From Klebsiella sp. RHBSTW-00484 (GTDB taxonomy: Bacteria > Pseudomonadota > Gammaproteobacteria > Enterobacterales > Enterobacteriaceae): a stretch of 64,000 bases of DNA. The position numbers were made by a program, and so were the translations under genes. The stretch covers positions 3,472,001 to 3,536,000 of the forward strand of contig NZ_CP055481.1 of the NCBI RefSeq assembly GCF_013705725.1. Reading direction: 5' to 3'. Below, piece by piece: positions 1-9,117 of this stretch; the first letter of the stretch is position 1; each line of letters opens with the position of its first letter. Below the pieces are notes generated by a model, which saw only the letters and a list, made by a program, of their open reading frames with translations, had not been told where the DNA came from and searched no databases.

Positions 1-2959
1 GCTGATTAACGCCTGCTATCTGATGATTAACGTCAGCGTTAATACTGCTCACAGCATCAGTTATCGTCTGATTTACCCCGGCAATCTGCTGCTCGATGCC
101 GGCATTGATATCTGAAACCGTATCATCAATATTTTTATTAACGCTGGTGATTTTCTCATCCAGTGATTTGCTGACAGCAGTGATCTGATCGTTAGCCGCA
201 TCGATAGCCTTGTTGGCAGCACCGATGCTTTGGTTAACTGTCGAAATATTGTCATCGAGTGTCTGATTTACGGTATCGATGTTCTCCTTTATCGACTTGT
301 TGACCGCGTCAATCTGGCTATCAACCTCCTTATTGATAGCCGTAACGGTCTCTTCAATATTCTGGTTAACGGCCGAAACCTGCTGCTCCATATCCTCACG
401 GATAACGTCGGCGGTTTCCGTCAGTTGCTGATGCGTCTCCTCTATATCACGCTGGACCTCCTCCCATGCCGGCGTTTGTTTGATTGCATCAGTCAGCTGG
501 TCGTAATACGCGCCGATATCATCGCTGGCCATGCCCTGCACCCAGGCAGTCCACGGGCTTTCATTGCCGAGGCGGTCCACAATTCTCGCCCGGTACCAGA
601 ACATGGCCGCGATCTGCAGCCCCATTTGCTGGTACGTTTTTCCCGGATACGCAACATCAGAGAGCGCCATCGCCCCGTTGCCGTTCGGGTTTGGACTGTA
701 TTGCAGCTCAGTTTTTTGGGTGTCGCCGGTGCCCGCAGGGAACTCCCAGTTCAGCTGCACGCCATGCAGTAACGAGGTCGTTGTCAGGGCGATCGGCGCC
801 GACGGCAGACCAATTTTACCGGTCAGCGTTTTCTCTTCCGAATACGCCCAGCCGCTGGAAACCTCAGCGGCATTAATCGCCCAGACGCGCACCAGGTAGC
901 GACCCGCATAAATGCCGGTGATCTCGAACGAGGTGGTCGAGCTGCGCGGCACTTTTATCCAGTTGCCGTCATTTCGGCGCCACTGTGCCTCATACGAAAT
1001 CGCGTCTTTAACCGCGCTCCACTGCGCCTGCATCGTTTCGACGCTGATACCCTGATTCACCACAGAATACGAGCTGATAACGATATTTTCCGGCGGCGAC
1101 TGATTCCCCGGGGGGATAACACTAATCGGGCGCTGATCGATAATCGCGCCATTGTCGATACGTGGGAATTTATCCGGGTCGTGGGCCACGCCGGTGATGG
1201 TATACGTGGCGTTGTTGTTGTCCTTGACCCCGATAACGCGGTACTGCTGCGCAACCAGGTCTGCATACTCGACGATCCAGACGCACTCCGATTCCGGAGT
1301 CTCGCTGTATGCCGTCGTGACTGTAACCTGCCGGCGGCCGTTGACCGACTGTATGGTCCTGGCCTGAGAGATACCGGACGGCAGGTTCAGCTGCAGCCGA
1401 TCGTCAGCTTTTGCGTCAATATCACGGTCGAGCGTGATCACCCGGCCGTTAACCCCGCTGATACGGCCGCCATTGACTCTCCCGGCCAGCAGTTCGTCGG
1501 CCAGCGCAATGATGTAGCCCGGCTGCGGGATTTTGCCATCGAGACCGACATCGATCTCAACCAGGCGGTCCTTATTGTTGGTCAGGATTCCCCATAGCCC
1601 CTTACGGTGTGCCTCGCTCTGGCGGGTACACCCGATGGCTGTCACCTCAAGCTGGTTAAAGCTGTACCGGCTGACCAGCTCCGGAACGAATGCCGGCTCC
1701 ATCGCGTCAGAGTAGGCGTTAGCCGGATCTGACCAGGATACCAGGGCGTTGGTATAGCGGGCCTTACTGGTGCTGCTGGAGTAGCGGGGCTTACCAATAA
1801 TGTTCGCCCGGGTGTAGTTGAAATCGACATCGCGGGGCATATCTGCCTGCACGACAATCTGCTCACCACTCCAGCAGATCATCCCACGGAAAATGGCGGC
1901 AAAATCGCGCAGCACGGTGTACGCGTCGTTGCGTTCTTGCACATAGACGTTACAGAGATAGCGAGGCTCCATGCCATCGCCGCCCCTGCCGTCAGGGATC
2001 AGCTGGTCGCAATACTGCGCAATCTGATACAGCGTCCATTTCGAGATATTGGTGCTGGTCAGGCGGTTGCCGAGTCCAAAACGGTCCTCCACAACAATAT
2101 CGTAATAAATCCAGGCCGGGTTATCCGTCCAGGCCCACTTAAACCCACCGGTCCAGACGTCGGTATATTCACGGGTCTCCGGGTTGTAGTTGTCAGGAAC
2201 GCGGACAACGCGCCCACGCGGCTCACAGGAAATCTGCGGGATAGAGCCATTGAACAGCTTTGAATCGAACTCGAGATAAAGCAGCGCCGTGTGGGGGTAA
2301 CGCAACTTCGCGTCAATCACCTCGGTGTAGCTCTGCAGCGTCATGACATCGCCAATTTTTACGCTATTGGCGTCGGGCGTAATTTTCCGCAGGCGCAGGG
2401 TCCAGGTGCTGCCCGCCCGGGGCAGATCGATGCGGTGGCTCCGCTCATAACCGGAGGTCGTCTTGCCTGTGACCGCGGTCTCAAGAACAGTCTGCCAGAC
2501 TCCACCATCCGTCTGCATGTCCAGCGCATATTTGACGGTATTTCCCACCACATCGCCATCGTCTTCCTGTTTCATCAGGGACGGCCATTTCAGGCGGACG
2601 CGAACAGCGGATAATTGGGTATTCGTAAATGTGTGGGTCCAGGCTATAGAGCTGGAAACTTCCGTCCCGACGCTTATTTCATTTTCTGTTCCGGGAATAC
2701 CATGAATATAAGTCTGAGCCTGCGTGCCTGGGCGAAAATCCCACACAACACCCGGGAAGTTTTCCGAGCCATCGGCATTTTCAAGAGGGGTTCCATCAAG
2801 ATAAATATCTTTTCCCGTTAAACCGCCAGCGAATTCCCCCTCGCCTAACGCAATCAGTATTTTGGCTTTTGCTACAGACTGTAAATCGTCTGGCTGTTCC
2901 GTCGGTGTCCGCTGCTTTGAGCTGCCACCCTTGCGCCCTTTAATTATGCTGTTTGCCAT
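1..2959 (-). CDS. J: Host specificity / central tail fibre protein J (C-terminus off the window)
   Basis: Lambda gpJ-type protein that forms the tail tip fibre and contacts the outer-membrane receptor. The reading frame is open from an ATG at 2959 to the left edge, so about 986 residues are visible and the receptor-binding C-terminus is missing. The N-terminus (KGRKGGSSKQRTPTEQPDDL) is typical of gpJ. Fibronectin-III-like segments lie around 480-1050. Positions about 1-450 encode a long repeated SxNxxI/DxxI heptad-like stretch that should form a trimeric coiled coil. It is the last visible gene of the tail operon, 64 bp after I, with a terminator hairpin between them. The family call is firm; receptor specificity cannot be read. 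Confidence 0.93.
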   Translation of the reverse strand, partial: MANSIIKGRKGGSSKQRTPTEQPDDLQSVAKAKILIALGEGEFAGGLTGKDIYLDGTPLENADGSENFPGVVWDFRPGTQAQTYIHGIPGTENEISVGTEVSSSIAWTHTFTNTQLSAVRVRLKWPSLMKQEDDGDVVGNTVKYALDMQTDGGVWQTVLETAVTGKTTSGYERSHRIDLPRAGSTWTLRLRKITPDANSVKIGDVMTLQSYTEVIDAKLRYPHTALLYLEFDSKLFNGSIPQISCEPRGRVVRVPDNYNPETREYTDVWTGGFKWAWTDNPAWIYYDIVVEDRFGLGNRLTSTNISKWTLYQIAQYCDQLIPDGRGGDGMEPRYLCNVYVQERNDAYTVLRDFAAIFRGMICWSGEQIVVQADMPRDVDFNYTRANIIGKPRYSSSTSKARYTNALVSWSDPANAYSDAMEPAFVPELVSRYSFNQLEVTAIGCTRQSEAHRKGLWGILTNNKDRLVEIDVGLDGKIPQPGYIIALADELLAGRVNGGRISGVNGRVITLDRDIDAKADDRLQLNLPSGISQARTIQSVNGRRQVTVTTAYSETPESECVWIVEYADLVAQQYRVIGVKDNNNATYTITGVAHDPDKFPRIDNGAIIDQRPISVIPPGNQSPPENIVISSYSVVNQGISVETMQAQWSAVKDAISYEAQWRRNDGNWIKVPRSSTTSFEITGIYAGRYLVRVWAINAAEVSSGWAYSEEKTLTGKIGLPSAPIALTTTSLLHGVQLNWEFPAGTGDTQKTELQYSPNPNGNGAMALSDVAYPGKTYQQMGLQIAAMFWYRARIVDRLGNESPWTAWVQGMASDDIGAYYDQLTDAIKQTPAWEEVQRDIEETHQQLTETADVIREDMEQQVSAVNQNIEETVTAINKEVDSQIDAVNKSIKENIDTVNQTLDDNISTVNQSIGAANKAIDAANDQITAVSKSLDEKITSVNKNIDDTVSDINAGIEQQIAGVNQTITDAVSSINADVNHQIAGVNQ

Positions 2960-2970
2960 ATTACGCCCAT

Positions 2971-2993
2971 AAAAAAAGCCACCCGAAGGTGGC
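2971..2993 (-). terminator. Intrinsic terminator between tail genes I and J
   Basis: On the minus strand the sequence forms a 6-bp GCCACC/GGTGGC stem with a TTCG tetraloop followed by seven T. It lies after the stop of I and before the start of J, so J expression should need read-through or late antitermination. One of five similar hairpins in this operon. Confidence 0.8.
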
Positions 2994-3022
2994 CTGAATT
3001 GGATGGTTTATTTAATAAATAT

Positions 3023-3613
3023 TTATTGCTGGTCTTCGACGTAAATCCCGGCGGATATAATCGCCCCGCCAATTCGCCGTTTGCCGTACAGCAAGCCGAC
3101 CGGATAGCCCTGCGATGCTGTATTTGTCACGCCGCCAAAGGCGTAGCTGGCCTTGTTATCAGGTGACTCTTTACGGGCCAGGCCCGCTGGCTGTGGGGAT
3201 AGCATTTGGACTACGCCGCCGAGCATTAATGATGCTCCCGTGCCATAAAACCACGGTGCAGCTGCGGCAGCAGGAGTAAAACTTAATACAACCCCCACAA
3301 CAACAAGAACGGCTCCCAGGATAGTTTGAAGGACACCGGATTTTTTACTCCCGATAACCACTGGTACGATACGGATTATCTCCCCAGTAACGGGGAAACC
3401 TAAATCATCGATACCAATATTTTTCTCATCTTTAAATACTGCATAGGCTAATCCGCGCTCCTCGCTGGATATCATGAATTTTTCGAACCCTGGTATTGTT
3501 TTTGCCAGCGCAACACCTGCTTCATGGGTAGTGGAAATAAGCCGTTGATGAACCTTACCAAATTTTTTACCAAGTGTTCCACTCAATTCAATGCGCGTCA
3601 TAACCTCTTGCAT
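3023..3613 (-). CDS. I: Tail assembly protein I
   Basis: Lambda gpI-like tail tip assembly protein of 196 residues. The ATG at 3613 is chosen because GGAG lies 7 bases upstream; the frame stays open 16 codons further upstream without a better ribosome site. The N-terminal half (MTRIELSGTLGKKFGKVHQR) is the usual ubiquitin-like gpI domain. A hydrophobic Val/Ala/Gly-rich stretch around residues 95-135 and a C-terminal GYPVGLLYGKRRIGGAIISA segment are also typical. In lambda, I acts with K, L and J to build the tail tip initiator. It is flanked on both sides by hairpin terminators. Confidence 0.88.
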   Translation of the reverse strand: MQEVMTRIELSGTLGKKFGKVHQRLISTTHEAGVALAKTIPGFEKFMISSEERGLAYAVFKDEKNIGIDDLGFPVTGEIIRIVPVVIGSKKSGVLQTILGAVLVVVGVVLSFTPAAAAAPWFYGTGASLMLGGVVQMLSPQPAGLARKESPDNKASYAFGGVTNTASQGYPVGLLYGKRRIGGAIISAGIYVEDQQ

Positions 3614-3627
3614 AAAATACTCCAAAT

Positions 3628-3649
3628 AAAAAAGGCCGTTAATACGGCC
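3628..3649 (-). terminator. Intrinsic terminator between lipoprotein gene and I
   Basis: Minus-strand stem GGCCGT/ACGGCC with a four-base loop followed by six T, directly after the lipoprotein moron gene. With the moron's location inside the tail operon this suggests the moron is a self-contained unit. Confidence 0.75.
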
Positions 3650-3670
3650 CTTTGATTTCACATTAGGATA

Positions 3671-4078
3671 TTATTTAACTTGCCACATCCTGTACTGTCC
3701 CCAGAAACCTACTTCAGTTAAATATTCTTGGGGTGTGCCATCCGCCACTAAATCAAGGGTTTTTCTCATCCCCATGCTTAAAACATTGCACTCATTACTC
3801 ACGCGTAGCTTATGAGGCCCATTAGCCAAATAAGCTGTAACGAATTGATTTTGTCTTAAAAGAGCAACATCTTTACCATCAATAGCAACAAGAAATTTGC
3901 ACATGCCTCCACTACCACCACCGATGAACTGCTTATTCCTCGTTACCGTAACCTTTGTTTGCTGTGTATCACTTTTAGGTGTAACCATTTCTTGGTTTAA
4001 AATCTTTTCTGCCTGCCCATATGGACGCGCACATCCAGCCAGAGTCAAAACGGCCAATGCCAGAGTGATTTTTTTCAT
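3671..4078 (-). CDS. Phage-encoded lipoprotein (moron between K and I)
   Basis: A 135-residue protein of unknown exact function. The N-terminus MKKITLALAVLTLAGCARP is a lipoprotein signal with lipobox LAGC, so the mature chain should start at Cys16 and be membrane anchored. Later segments include a Gly-rich GGGSGGMC stretch and a beta-rich C-terminal half with two further cysteines, resembling small immunoglobulin-like lipoprotein domains. It is not part of the standard lambda tail gene set and sits between K and I with its own terminator downstream, the usual arrangement of a lysogenic-conversion gene. A role in surface modification or superinfection exclusion is inference only. Confidence 0.7.
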   Translation of the reverse strand: MKKITLALAVLTLAGCARPYGQAEKILNQEMVTPKSDTQQTKVTVTRNKQFIGGGSGGMCKFLVAIDGKDVALLRQNQFVTAYLANGPHKLRVSNECNVLSMGMRKTLDLVADGTPQEYLTEVGFWGQYRMWQVK

Positions 4079-4119
4079 TCCCCATATCCTTTTGCTTTTA
4101 GTTCAAATCCCGCAAAAGA

Positions 4120-4830
4120 CTAACATAGAGAGTGGTACCGAACGATTTTCATCGTCCTGTCGAGATAGTATCCGCCATACGGTACCCGCTGACTAAGATG
4201 ACCATAGAGGTGGTGCAGCAACATGTTCCCCTCCAGCAAAATCCCGGCGTGGTTCCATTTGTCAGCCTGCACCTGCATGATCACCATGTCACCTGGCTGC
4301 GGCGGGCCATCAAACTCACGGAACCCACATTCATACCAGCAGTTCTGGTAGAAATTGTCCGGGAACTCATTTTCCCACCAGTGATAGTCGACGCGGTAAT
4401 CGTGCAGCTCGATGCCGTGGGTCTGCCGGAAATAGCGCATCACCAGACCCCAGCAGTCATAATGGCCAAGCACGAACGGGCGCTCGAGGAGCGGCAATTC
4501 GCCGCGGGGGAGAATGGTACGGAGATCTCCCTCTGGCCAGCTGATAATGTGCCACGGCAGCTGCGTGGCATCGCACTGCGCTTTGTCCAGTTCGCTGGGT
4601 TGCGGCGTTGCATCCGGATGGCTGTGAACAATACCGATGATCGTTCCCCAATCCTCAACCGCTGCATAATCCTCCGGCGCCAGAACGAAATTATCGTTCG
4701 CCTCGCTGGCCAGGTTCCGGCAGGGGAAATAACGCTCCACCCGCCCCTTCTGGGCAATCAGCCCGCACGCCTCGCGCGGGTAATCGGCCGCTGCATGCGT
4801 CTGAATGGCCTTAATCGTTTTCTGGCGCAT
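4120..4830 (-). CDS. K: Tail tip protein K (JAMM peptidase plus NlpC/P60)
   Basis: Lambda gpK homologue, 236 residues, with two enzymatic domains. The N-terminal Mov34/JAMM domain keeps Glu20, H69-S-H71, Ser79 and Asp82, a complete metal-site set. The C-terminal half is an NlpC/P60 cysteine peptidase with the Cys in HYDCWGLV and the His in WNHAGILLEG. Such proteins help tail tip assembly and may cut the peptidoglycan during DNA entry. The gene follows L after one base (stop of L at 4832) and precedes the lipoprotein moron. Confidence 0.93.
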   Translation of the reverse strand: MRQKTIKAIQTHAAADYPREACGLIAQKGRVERYFPCRNLASEANDNFVLAPEDYAAVEDWGTIIGIVHSHPDATPQPSELDKAQCDATQLPWHIISWPEGDLRTILPRGELPLLERPFVLGHYDCWGLVMRYFRQTHGIELHDYRVDYHWWENEFPDNFYQNCWYECGFREFDGPPQPGDMVIMQVQADKWNHAGILLEGNMLLHHLYGHLSQRVPYGGYYLDRTMKIVRYHSLC

Positions 4831-4831
4831 A

Positions 4832-5587
4832 TCAGCTCCTGATCAGCGACGTGCCCGGGAACCCACCGAACGGCAGCTCGTTGTTTTTACCAAATCGCAG
4901 TTTGCAGCCCGTCAGCGTGCCATTGCAGACGTCCTGCGATGGGTCATCGACCGGTTTGTTATTTTTGTCGAAATAACGCGTGCCGGCATAATCGCAGCCA
5001 TCGCCGCTACGGTATTTATTGCGGATACACCAGGCGCAAATCGAGTGATATTGCCGGGTTGGAATCATCATCCCCTGCAGGTCCATCGGGCTGGCCAGCG
5101 CGAACTCCACCGCTTCGTCAGTTTCGAGGTTTTTGGCATCAATAAAATACAGCTGGCGCTTTTCCTGCGTCGGGTCCGCCGTCGCATTCCCGTCCGCAAA
5201 GTTCCGCACATCCAGATATTGCTTCTGCGTATCATGGATAGTAACCCGCGCCTGCGCCATGTCGTCGTAATACAAACACAGCGCGGAAATAGACCCGTCG
5301 ATGTTACCCACCCGCAGCGTCGGCTGTGCATCACTCCCCGTGGTGGAGGATTCGATCCCCTCCAGCTCACATGGCCAGGCTTTATATTCCGTACCTTGCC
5401 ACCAGATGCTTTTGGCTGGCAGCTTCGCTTCATCGTCGCCGGCAGCGATTATTTCCGCAGCCGAGTGAGGTACGTTATACCCGTGAAAATATAAAACCTC
5501 GCCCATGTTGAACGCGCGGCCGTCGATTTCAAACAGCCGGATAGAATCACCCGGCTCCAGCTTCTGATAATCTGCGTTAAGACTCAT
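4832..5587 (-). CDS. L: Minor tail protein L
   Basis: Lambda gpL-like tail tip protein of 251 residues. It carries a C-terminal cluster of four cysteines (CAWCIRNKYRSGDGCDYAG followed by DVCNGTLTGCKLRFG), the signature of the iron-sulphur or metal-binding domain in this family. The segment YFHGYNVPHSAAEIIAAGDD near the N-terminus is also typical. It overlaps the end of M by 4 bases (ATGA) and sits directly before K, so M-L-K are translationally coupled. The product belongs to the tail tip complex with J, I, K and M. Confidence 0.92.
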   Translation of the reverse strand: MSLNADYQKLEPGDSIRLFEIDGRAFNMGEVLYFHGYNVPHSAAEIIAAGDDEAKLPAKSIWWQGTEYKAWPCELEGIESSTTGSDAQPTLRVGNIDGSISALCLYYDDMAQARVTIHDTQKQYLDVRNFADGNATADPTQEKRQLYFIDAKNLETDEAVEFALASPMDLQGMMIPTRQYHSICAWCIRNKYRSGDGCDYAGTRYFDKNNKPVDDPSQDVCNGTLTGCKLRFGKNNELPFGGFPGTSLIRS

Positions 5588-5922
5588 GGTTTAAATCCCT
5601 GAATAAATGTTGCTGACAGGGAGTAGTTCCCCCCGCCCATAGGCACTGGTTTGTATTGCGTGCAGCGGAAAAGCCCGACATCTTCGAGCGGCGGCGTCCA
5701 CTGAAAAGATTTCGTACCACCATGACGGTCCAGGAACTGTTTTATCGCTCGAATATAGTCTTCAGTACCGACAAAATTCAGTTCCCATTGCTGCTCACGA
5801 TTATTGAGACCATCCCCCGATGTCTGCGTATAACCGTCACCAAATTTCGCCTCTCTGACACGGAAATCGACGGTTTCCGTGGGATTAACCCTGGGACTCC
5901 AGGTGAATATCTCAATGGCCAT
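5584..5922 (-). CDS. M: Minor tail protein M
   Basis: Lambda gpM-like distal tail protein, 112 residues. The start MAIEIFTWSPRVNPTETVDF and the FGDGYTQ motif are characteristic of the family, as is a Phe/Trp-rich middle (TKSFQWTPPLEDVGLFRCTQ). The ATG overlaps the last base of the tape measure gene and its stop overlaps L. In lambda, M is needed for joining the tail tip to the tape measure complex. Confidence 0.92.
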   Translation of the reverse strand: MAIEIFTWSPRVNPTETVDFRVREAKFGDGYTQTSGDGLNNREQQWELNFVGTEDYIRAIKQFLDRHGGTKSFQWTPPLEDVGLFRCTQYKPVPMGGGNYSLSATFIQGFKP

Positions 5923-8894
5923 TAACGTTGTCCTTTTACGGCGTTCCAGATAGCGCCACCCGCGCGCATGTCTTTCGCCATGAGCTCTCTGTATTTCTTC
6001 TCAACAAACGCCCCAATTTGCTGACCAAACTGCTCAAAACCAGACGTGGATTTAGAGGACGCCTGATCGCCGGAAATGGTGATCCAAACTTTCGGGCCCT
6101 CTGACGCGCCGGCGTTCTGACCGCCACCCACAGCGCGTACCCCGAGCGAGCCGTCGCCTGCGCGGGTCAGTGGCATAATTGCCTCCGGCCCCGCCTCCCC
6201 AAACACGCCCGCGCCTTTAGCGAAAGCGAATAACTGAGGGGAGTCGTAGACCTGATTTCGGTATGAGCTGAGGGATGGCGAGTCATAAACGCCGCCTTTG
6301 GCGTTGAAGGTTAGCCCGGAAGCCGCTGAATCATAAGCCCCGGATGGCGTACTTCCACCGCCGCCGGCTGCGCCACCAATAATGGAACCTGCGGCGCCAA
6401 GAATGCTCTGGAGCGCGCTGGAAAGGGCTATTCGTGAGGCTATTTTTGCCAGGTCGGAAAGGACAGAGGCCGTGAAACTTTTAAAACTGGATTTCCCCGT
6501 GACGGCAAACGACGCGAGCGACCCTGCCATGTCATCGAATGCCCCCGTGGTAAAGCTGGCCACCTGGCTGTTCGCATCACGGGCATTATCTATCCAGTTG
6601 AGCGTTCCTCGCCGGAAACCGGCACTGTAATCCTGTTCAGCCACCAGGCGGTCCTGGGCGCTTTGCTCAACGATCTGCAGCTCCCGCTGCTTCACCGACT
6701 CCAGATCGGCCAGTCGAGCCTGATATTCAGTGGACGTTTTATCCGTGAAATCTTTTTCAAGAGCCAGCCGACGCTGGTTAAACCGGTTAATAATGGCATT
6801 ACGGGCCTCGGTATCGCTTGCCTCCTGTTCTGACAGGCTGTACTTCTCAAGATTCAGGGCAGCCTCGCGCTGCATAGCCTGAGCCTCTTCAGCCCATTTC
6901 CGGCTTTCAGCCTGGTATTTCAGCGAGGTTTTCCGTAGAGCTGCTTCCTTCTCCAGCTGAATATTCGACTGAAGCTGCGCACGGATTTGCTCCTGCATGG
7001 CCACCAGGCTTTGCTGGCTTTTCGTGAGGTGATTTCCCTTGAGGCTGGAAACCTTCTCATCAAATGCGACCAGCTGCCGTTCTGATTCGGTCAGCGTATC
7101 AGTTGTCTGTACCTGCTCTTTCAGTACGGCATTGCGCTGCTGCGCCTGTACCAGCAACCGTTGACCTTCAGTCTCGCTGTTGCCTGATTTTTTGGGCTTA
7201 TCTTTCTTCGTCGACTTGTCGTACTCGTCGTTAATCCCTTTCAGGATACGCTGGTACTCCTTAGACCCCGACGCATAGATACTGCTATTCAGCCGCTTAA
7301 TCGCCGCCGCCCGCTTGTCTGCCGCAGTAGTCCCGGCATCCATGTAGCTTTTAAGACCCGCAGTATTCTTTATGCGCTCATTCTGCGCTGCAGCTGTAGC
7401 TCCCGCGATATCACCGGCCAGCTGGCCAGCCATGCTCCTTAACGTTCGCTGGACGTCCTGCGTTTTATCAATCGCACCACCGAGCGCGATGACTGCCTGC
7501 TCTCCGGCTGTCCCCCATGTGTTCCCGAGGTTTTTTACCGTTTCAGCGGTCTTATCGACATCAACACCCAACTCGGCCAGACGATTTTTCTCGGCCTGTA
7601 TCGCCGCCTCAATCAGTAACTGGCTTGCCTGCGCCGTGCTTCCTCTATCCTTCAGCGCCATGACTTGCTGAACGATCGAATCTTTCAGGACCACACCGGA
7701 TGCCGTCAGCTTATGCATAGCTGAAACAGGATCATCCTTTAATCCGGAAAGATGGTTAACCAGCTCCTGAGCATCGCCGCCCGCCTTCTCATACGCATTG
7801 GCCAGCGTGGCAACATCATTCAGCAGCCGACCACTAAACCCGGCTTTTGCCGCAGCAGAAACGGCATTGACTGACGTCTCCGTATTCCCCAGTTCACCAC
7901 TCAGTTTTTTAAGGTCCGCAGCAGTGACCAGCGAGGACGTTTTAAGATCCAATGCTGCAGCGTTCAGCTTTTTGGTCTGCTCTTCCGCCTTTTTAAACTC
8001 GGTATAAATCAGCGTACCGCCGGCAGCGAGTACGGACAGACCAATACCAACCGGCCCGCCCAGCAGGCTCATCGCAGAACTGAGCGCCCGGCTACTGGTG
8101 GCCGCGATGCGTTGCCTTAGCGATAGCTCTGTATTGGCCACGGCTGCAGCTTCAGTTGCCGCAGTCAACGCGACTTTTCCGCCCGTCTCAGCAGCATCTG
8201 CAGTCGCAACAGCAGCCTTAGCCGCCTTCAGCTTATCCAGCCCACTGGCCTCCAGCCGGTTGGCTTCAATAATGGCGCGCTCGTTTTTCAGGTGTTGATC
8301 CTGATAACTGACGTTTAACCCATAGAGCTTGTTAACCTCAGTCTGTTTCGCATAATACTCATCCAGAGCGATCGCTTGCTCTCGCTGGGCCTGCGCTGCG
8401 GCTATCGTTTTTTCAGCAATGGTAACTTTGTTAAGCGCGGCCTGCCGTTCTGCCTGCGCGGCCTCAATCTGCGATTTTGCCGCCGATGCCAGTTCTGCTG
8501 CCGCATTACGGGCTGCATCCTGTTGTGTCTTCCAACCCCCTGCAGAACCATCTAACTGCCCCTTTAGTGAATGGACCGCCGGGATCAGCGCGTTAATTAT
8601 GCTACTGCTGGCGACATTACTTCCGGCGGCAACTTCATGGAGGACAAAGTTCAGTTGACCGGCACCTTTGGTGGCACCAGAAAACTGATCATCATTTGCC
8701 CCCTGGACGCCGATTTTTTTCGCCGCGTCGACTGTTTTGGCTATCGCATTTGCCAGCTCATTGGCCTGCTCTGTCGCCTGCTTATTAAATTTTTTACTGG
8801 CCTGCCCTGCGCTCTGATATGCCTCGGTAATTTGTGACCGAAACGCGGCGGAATTGAGATGCAGGGCAACCGACAAACTAGCTACGTCACTCAT
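5922..8894 (-). CDS. H: Tail length tape measure protein H
   Basis: A 990-residue tape measure protein, determining tail length and likely passing into the cell with the DNA. The N-terminus (MSDVASLSVALHLNSAAFRS) matches the lambda-type family. The first 250 residues are Ala/Glu/Gln-rich coiled coil, followed by a hydrophobic Gly-rich segment about residues 275-300 that may be membrane active, a second coiled-coil region (about 560-760) and a C-terminus rich in Gly/Ser. The size predicts a tail near lambda length (lambda gpH 853 residues), slightly longer. It overlaps the T frame by 4 bases, so G, GT and H are coupled. Confidence 0.95.
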   Translation of the reverse strand: MSDVASLSVALHLNSAAFRSQITEAYQSAGQASKKFNKQATEQANELANAIAKTVDAAKKIGVQGANDDQFSGATKGAGQLNFVLHEVAAGSNVASSSIINALIPAVHSLKGQLDGSAGGWKTQQDAARNAAAELASAAKSQIEAAQAERQAALNKVTIAEKTIAAAQAQREQAIALDEYYAKQTEVNKLYGLNVSYQDQHLKNERAIIEANRLEASGLDKLKAAKAAVATADAAETGGKVALTAATEAAAVANTELSLRQRIAATSSRALSSAMSLLGGPVGIGLSVLAAGGTLIYTEFKKAEEQTKKLNAAALDLKTSSLVTAADLKKLSGELGNTETSVNAVSAAAKAGFSGRLLNDVATLANAYEKAGGDAQELVNHLSGLKDDPVSAMHKLTASGVVLKDSIVQQVMALKDRGSTAQASQLLIEAAIQAEKNRLAELGVDVDKTAETVKNLGNTWGTAGEQAVIALGGAIDKTQDVQRTLRSMAGQLAGDIAGATAAAQNERIKNTAGLKSYMDAGTTAADKRAAAIKRLNSSIYASGSKEYQRILKGINDEYDKSTKKDKPKKSGNSETEGQRLLVQAQQRNAVLKEQVQTTDTLTESERQLVAFDEKVSSLKGNHLTKSQQSLVAMQEQIRAQLQSNIQLEKEAALRKTSLKYQAESRKWAEEAQAMQREAALNLEKYSLSEQEASDTEARNAIINRFNQRRLALEKDFTDKTSTEYQARLADLESVKQRELQIVEQSAQDRLVAEQDYSAGFRRGTLNWIDNARDANSQVASFTTGAFDDMAGSLASFAVTGKSSFKSFTASVLSDLAKIASRIALSSALQSILGAAGSIIGGAAGGGGSTPSGAYDSAASGLTFNAKGGVYDSPSLSSYRNQVYDSPQLFAFAKGAGVFGEAGPEAIMPLTRAGDGSLGVRAVGGGQNAGASEGPKVWITISGDQASSKSTSGFEQFGQQIGAFVEKKYRELMAKDMRAGGAIWNAVKGQR

Positions 8895-9106
8895 TGACCC
8901 AGAATCCTCATAACATCAGCACATTGCTGATCTGTAACTGATACGGCAGGGCTGTCAGACGGTTCCTGGGCTGGAGTCTGGATGGGGTTGCTTGTCAGGG
9001 AGAGCCAGGCTTGCCAGTGAAGAAGAATATTGGCAGGGAGGTTGGCGATTTTTCGTGGATCATACTCCCCCAGGCGAGCGGCCAACGAAAAGACCGTCAT
9101 CAACAT
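8891..9106 (-). CDS. T: Tail assembly chaperone T frame (made as G-T frameshift fusion)
   Basis: Open frame corresponding to lambda gene T. Read from its own ATG it gives 71 residues, but in long-tailed phages T is made by -1 frameshifting from G. Here the slippery heptamer A-AAA-AAC lies three codons before the G stop, and the -1 frame is open from 9121 into this frame, giving a fusion of about 190 residues. The T part should bind the tape measure protein, while G and GT are chaperones absent from the virion. It overlaps H by 4 bases. Confidence 0.85.
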   Translation of the reverse strand: MLMTVFSLAARLGEYDPRKIANLPANILLHWQAWLSLTSNPIQTPAQEPSDSPAVSVTDQQCADVMRILGQ

Positions 9107-9117
9107 GGGGGAGTTGA

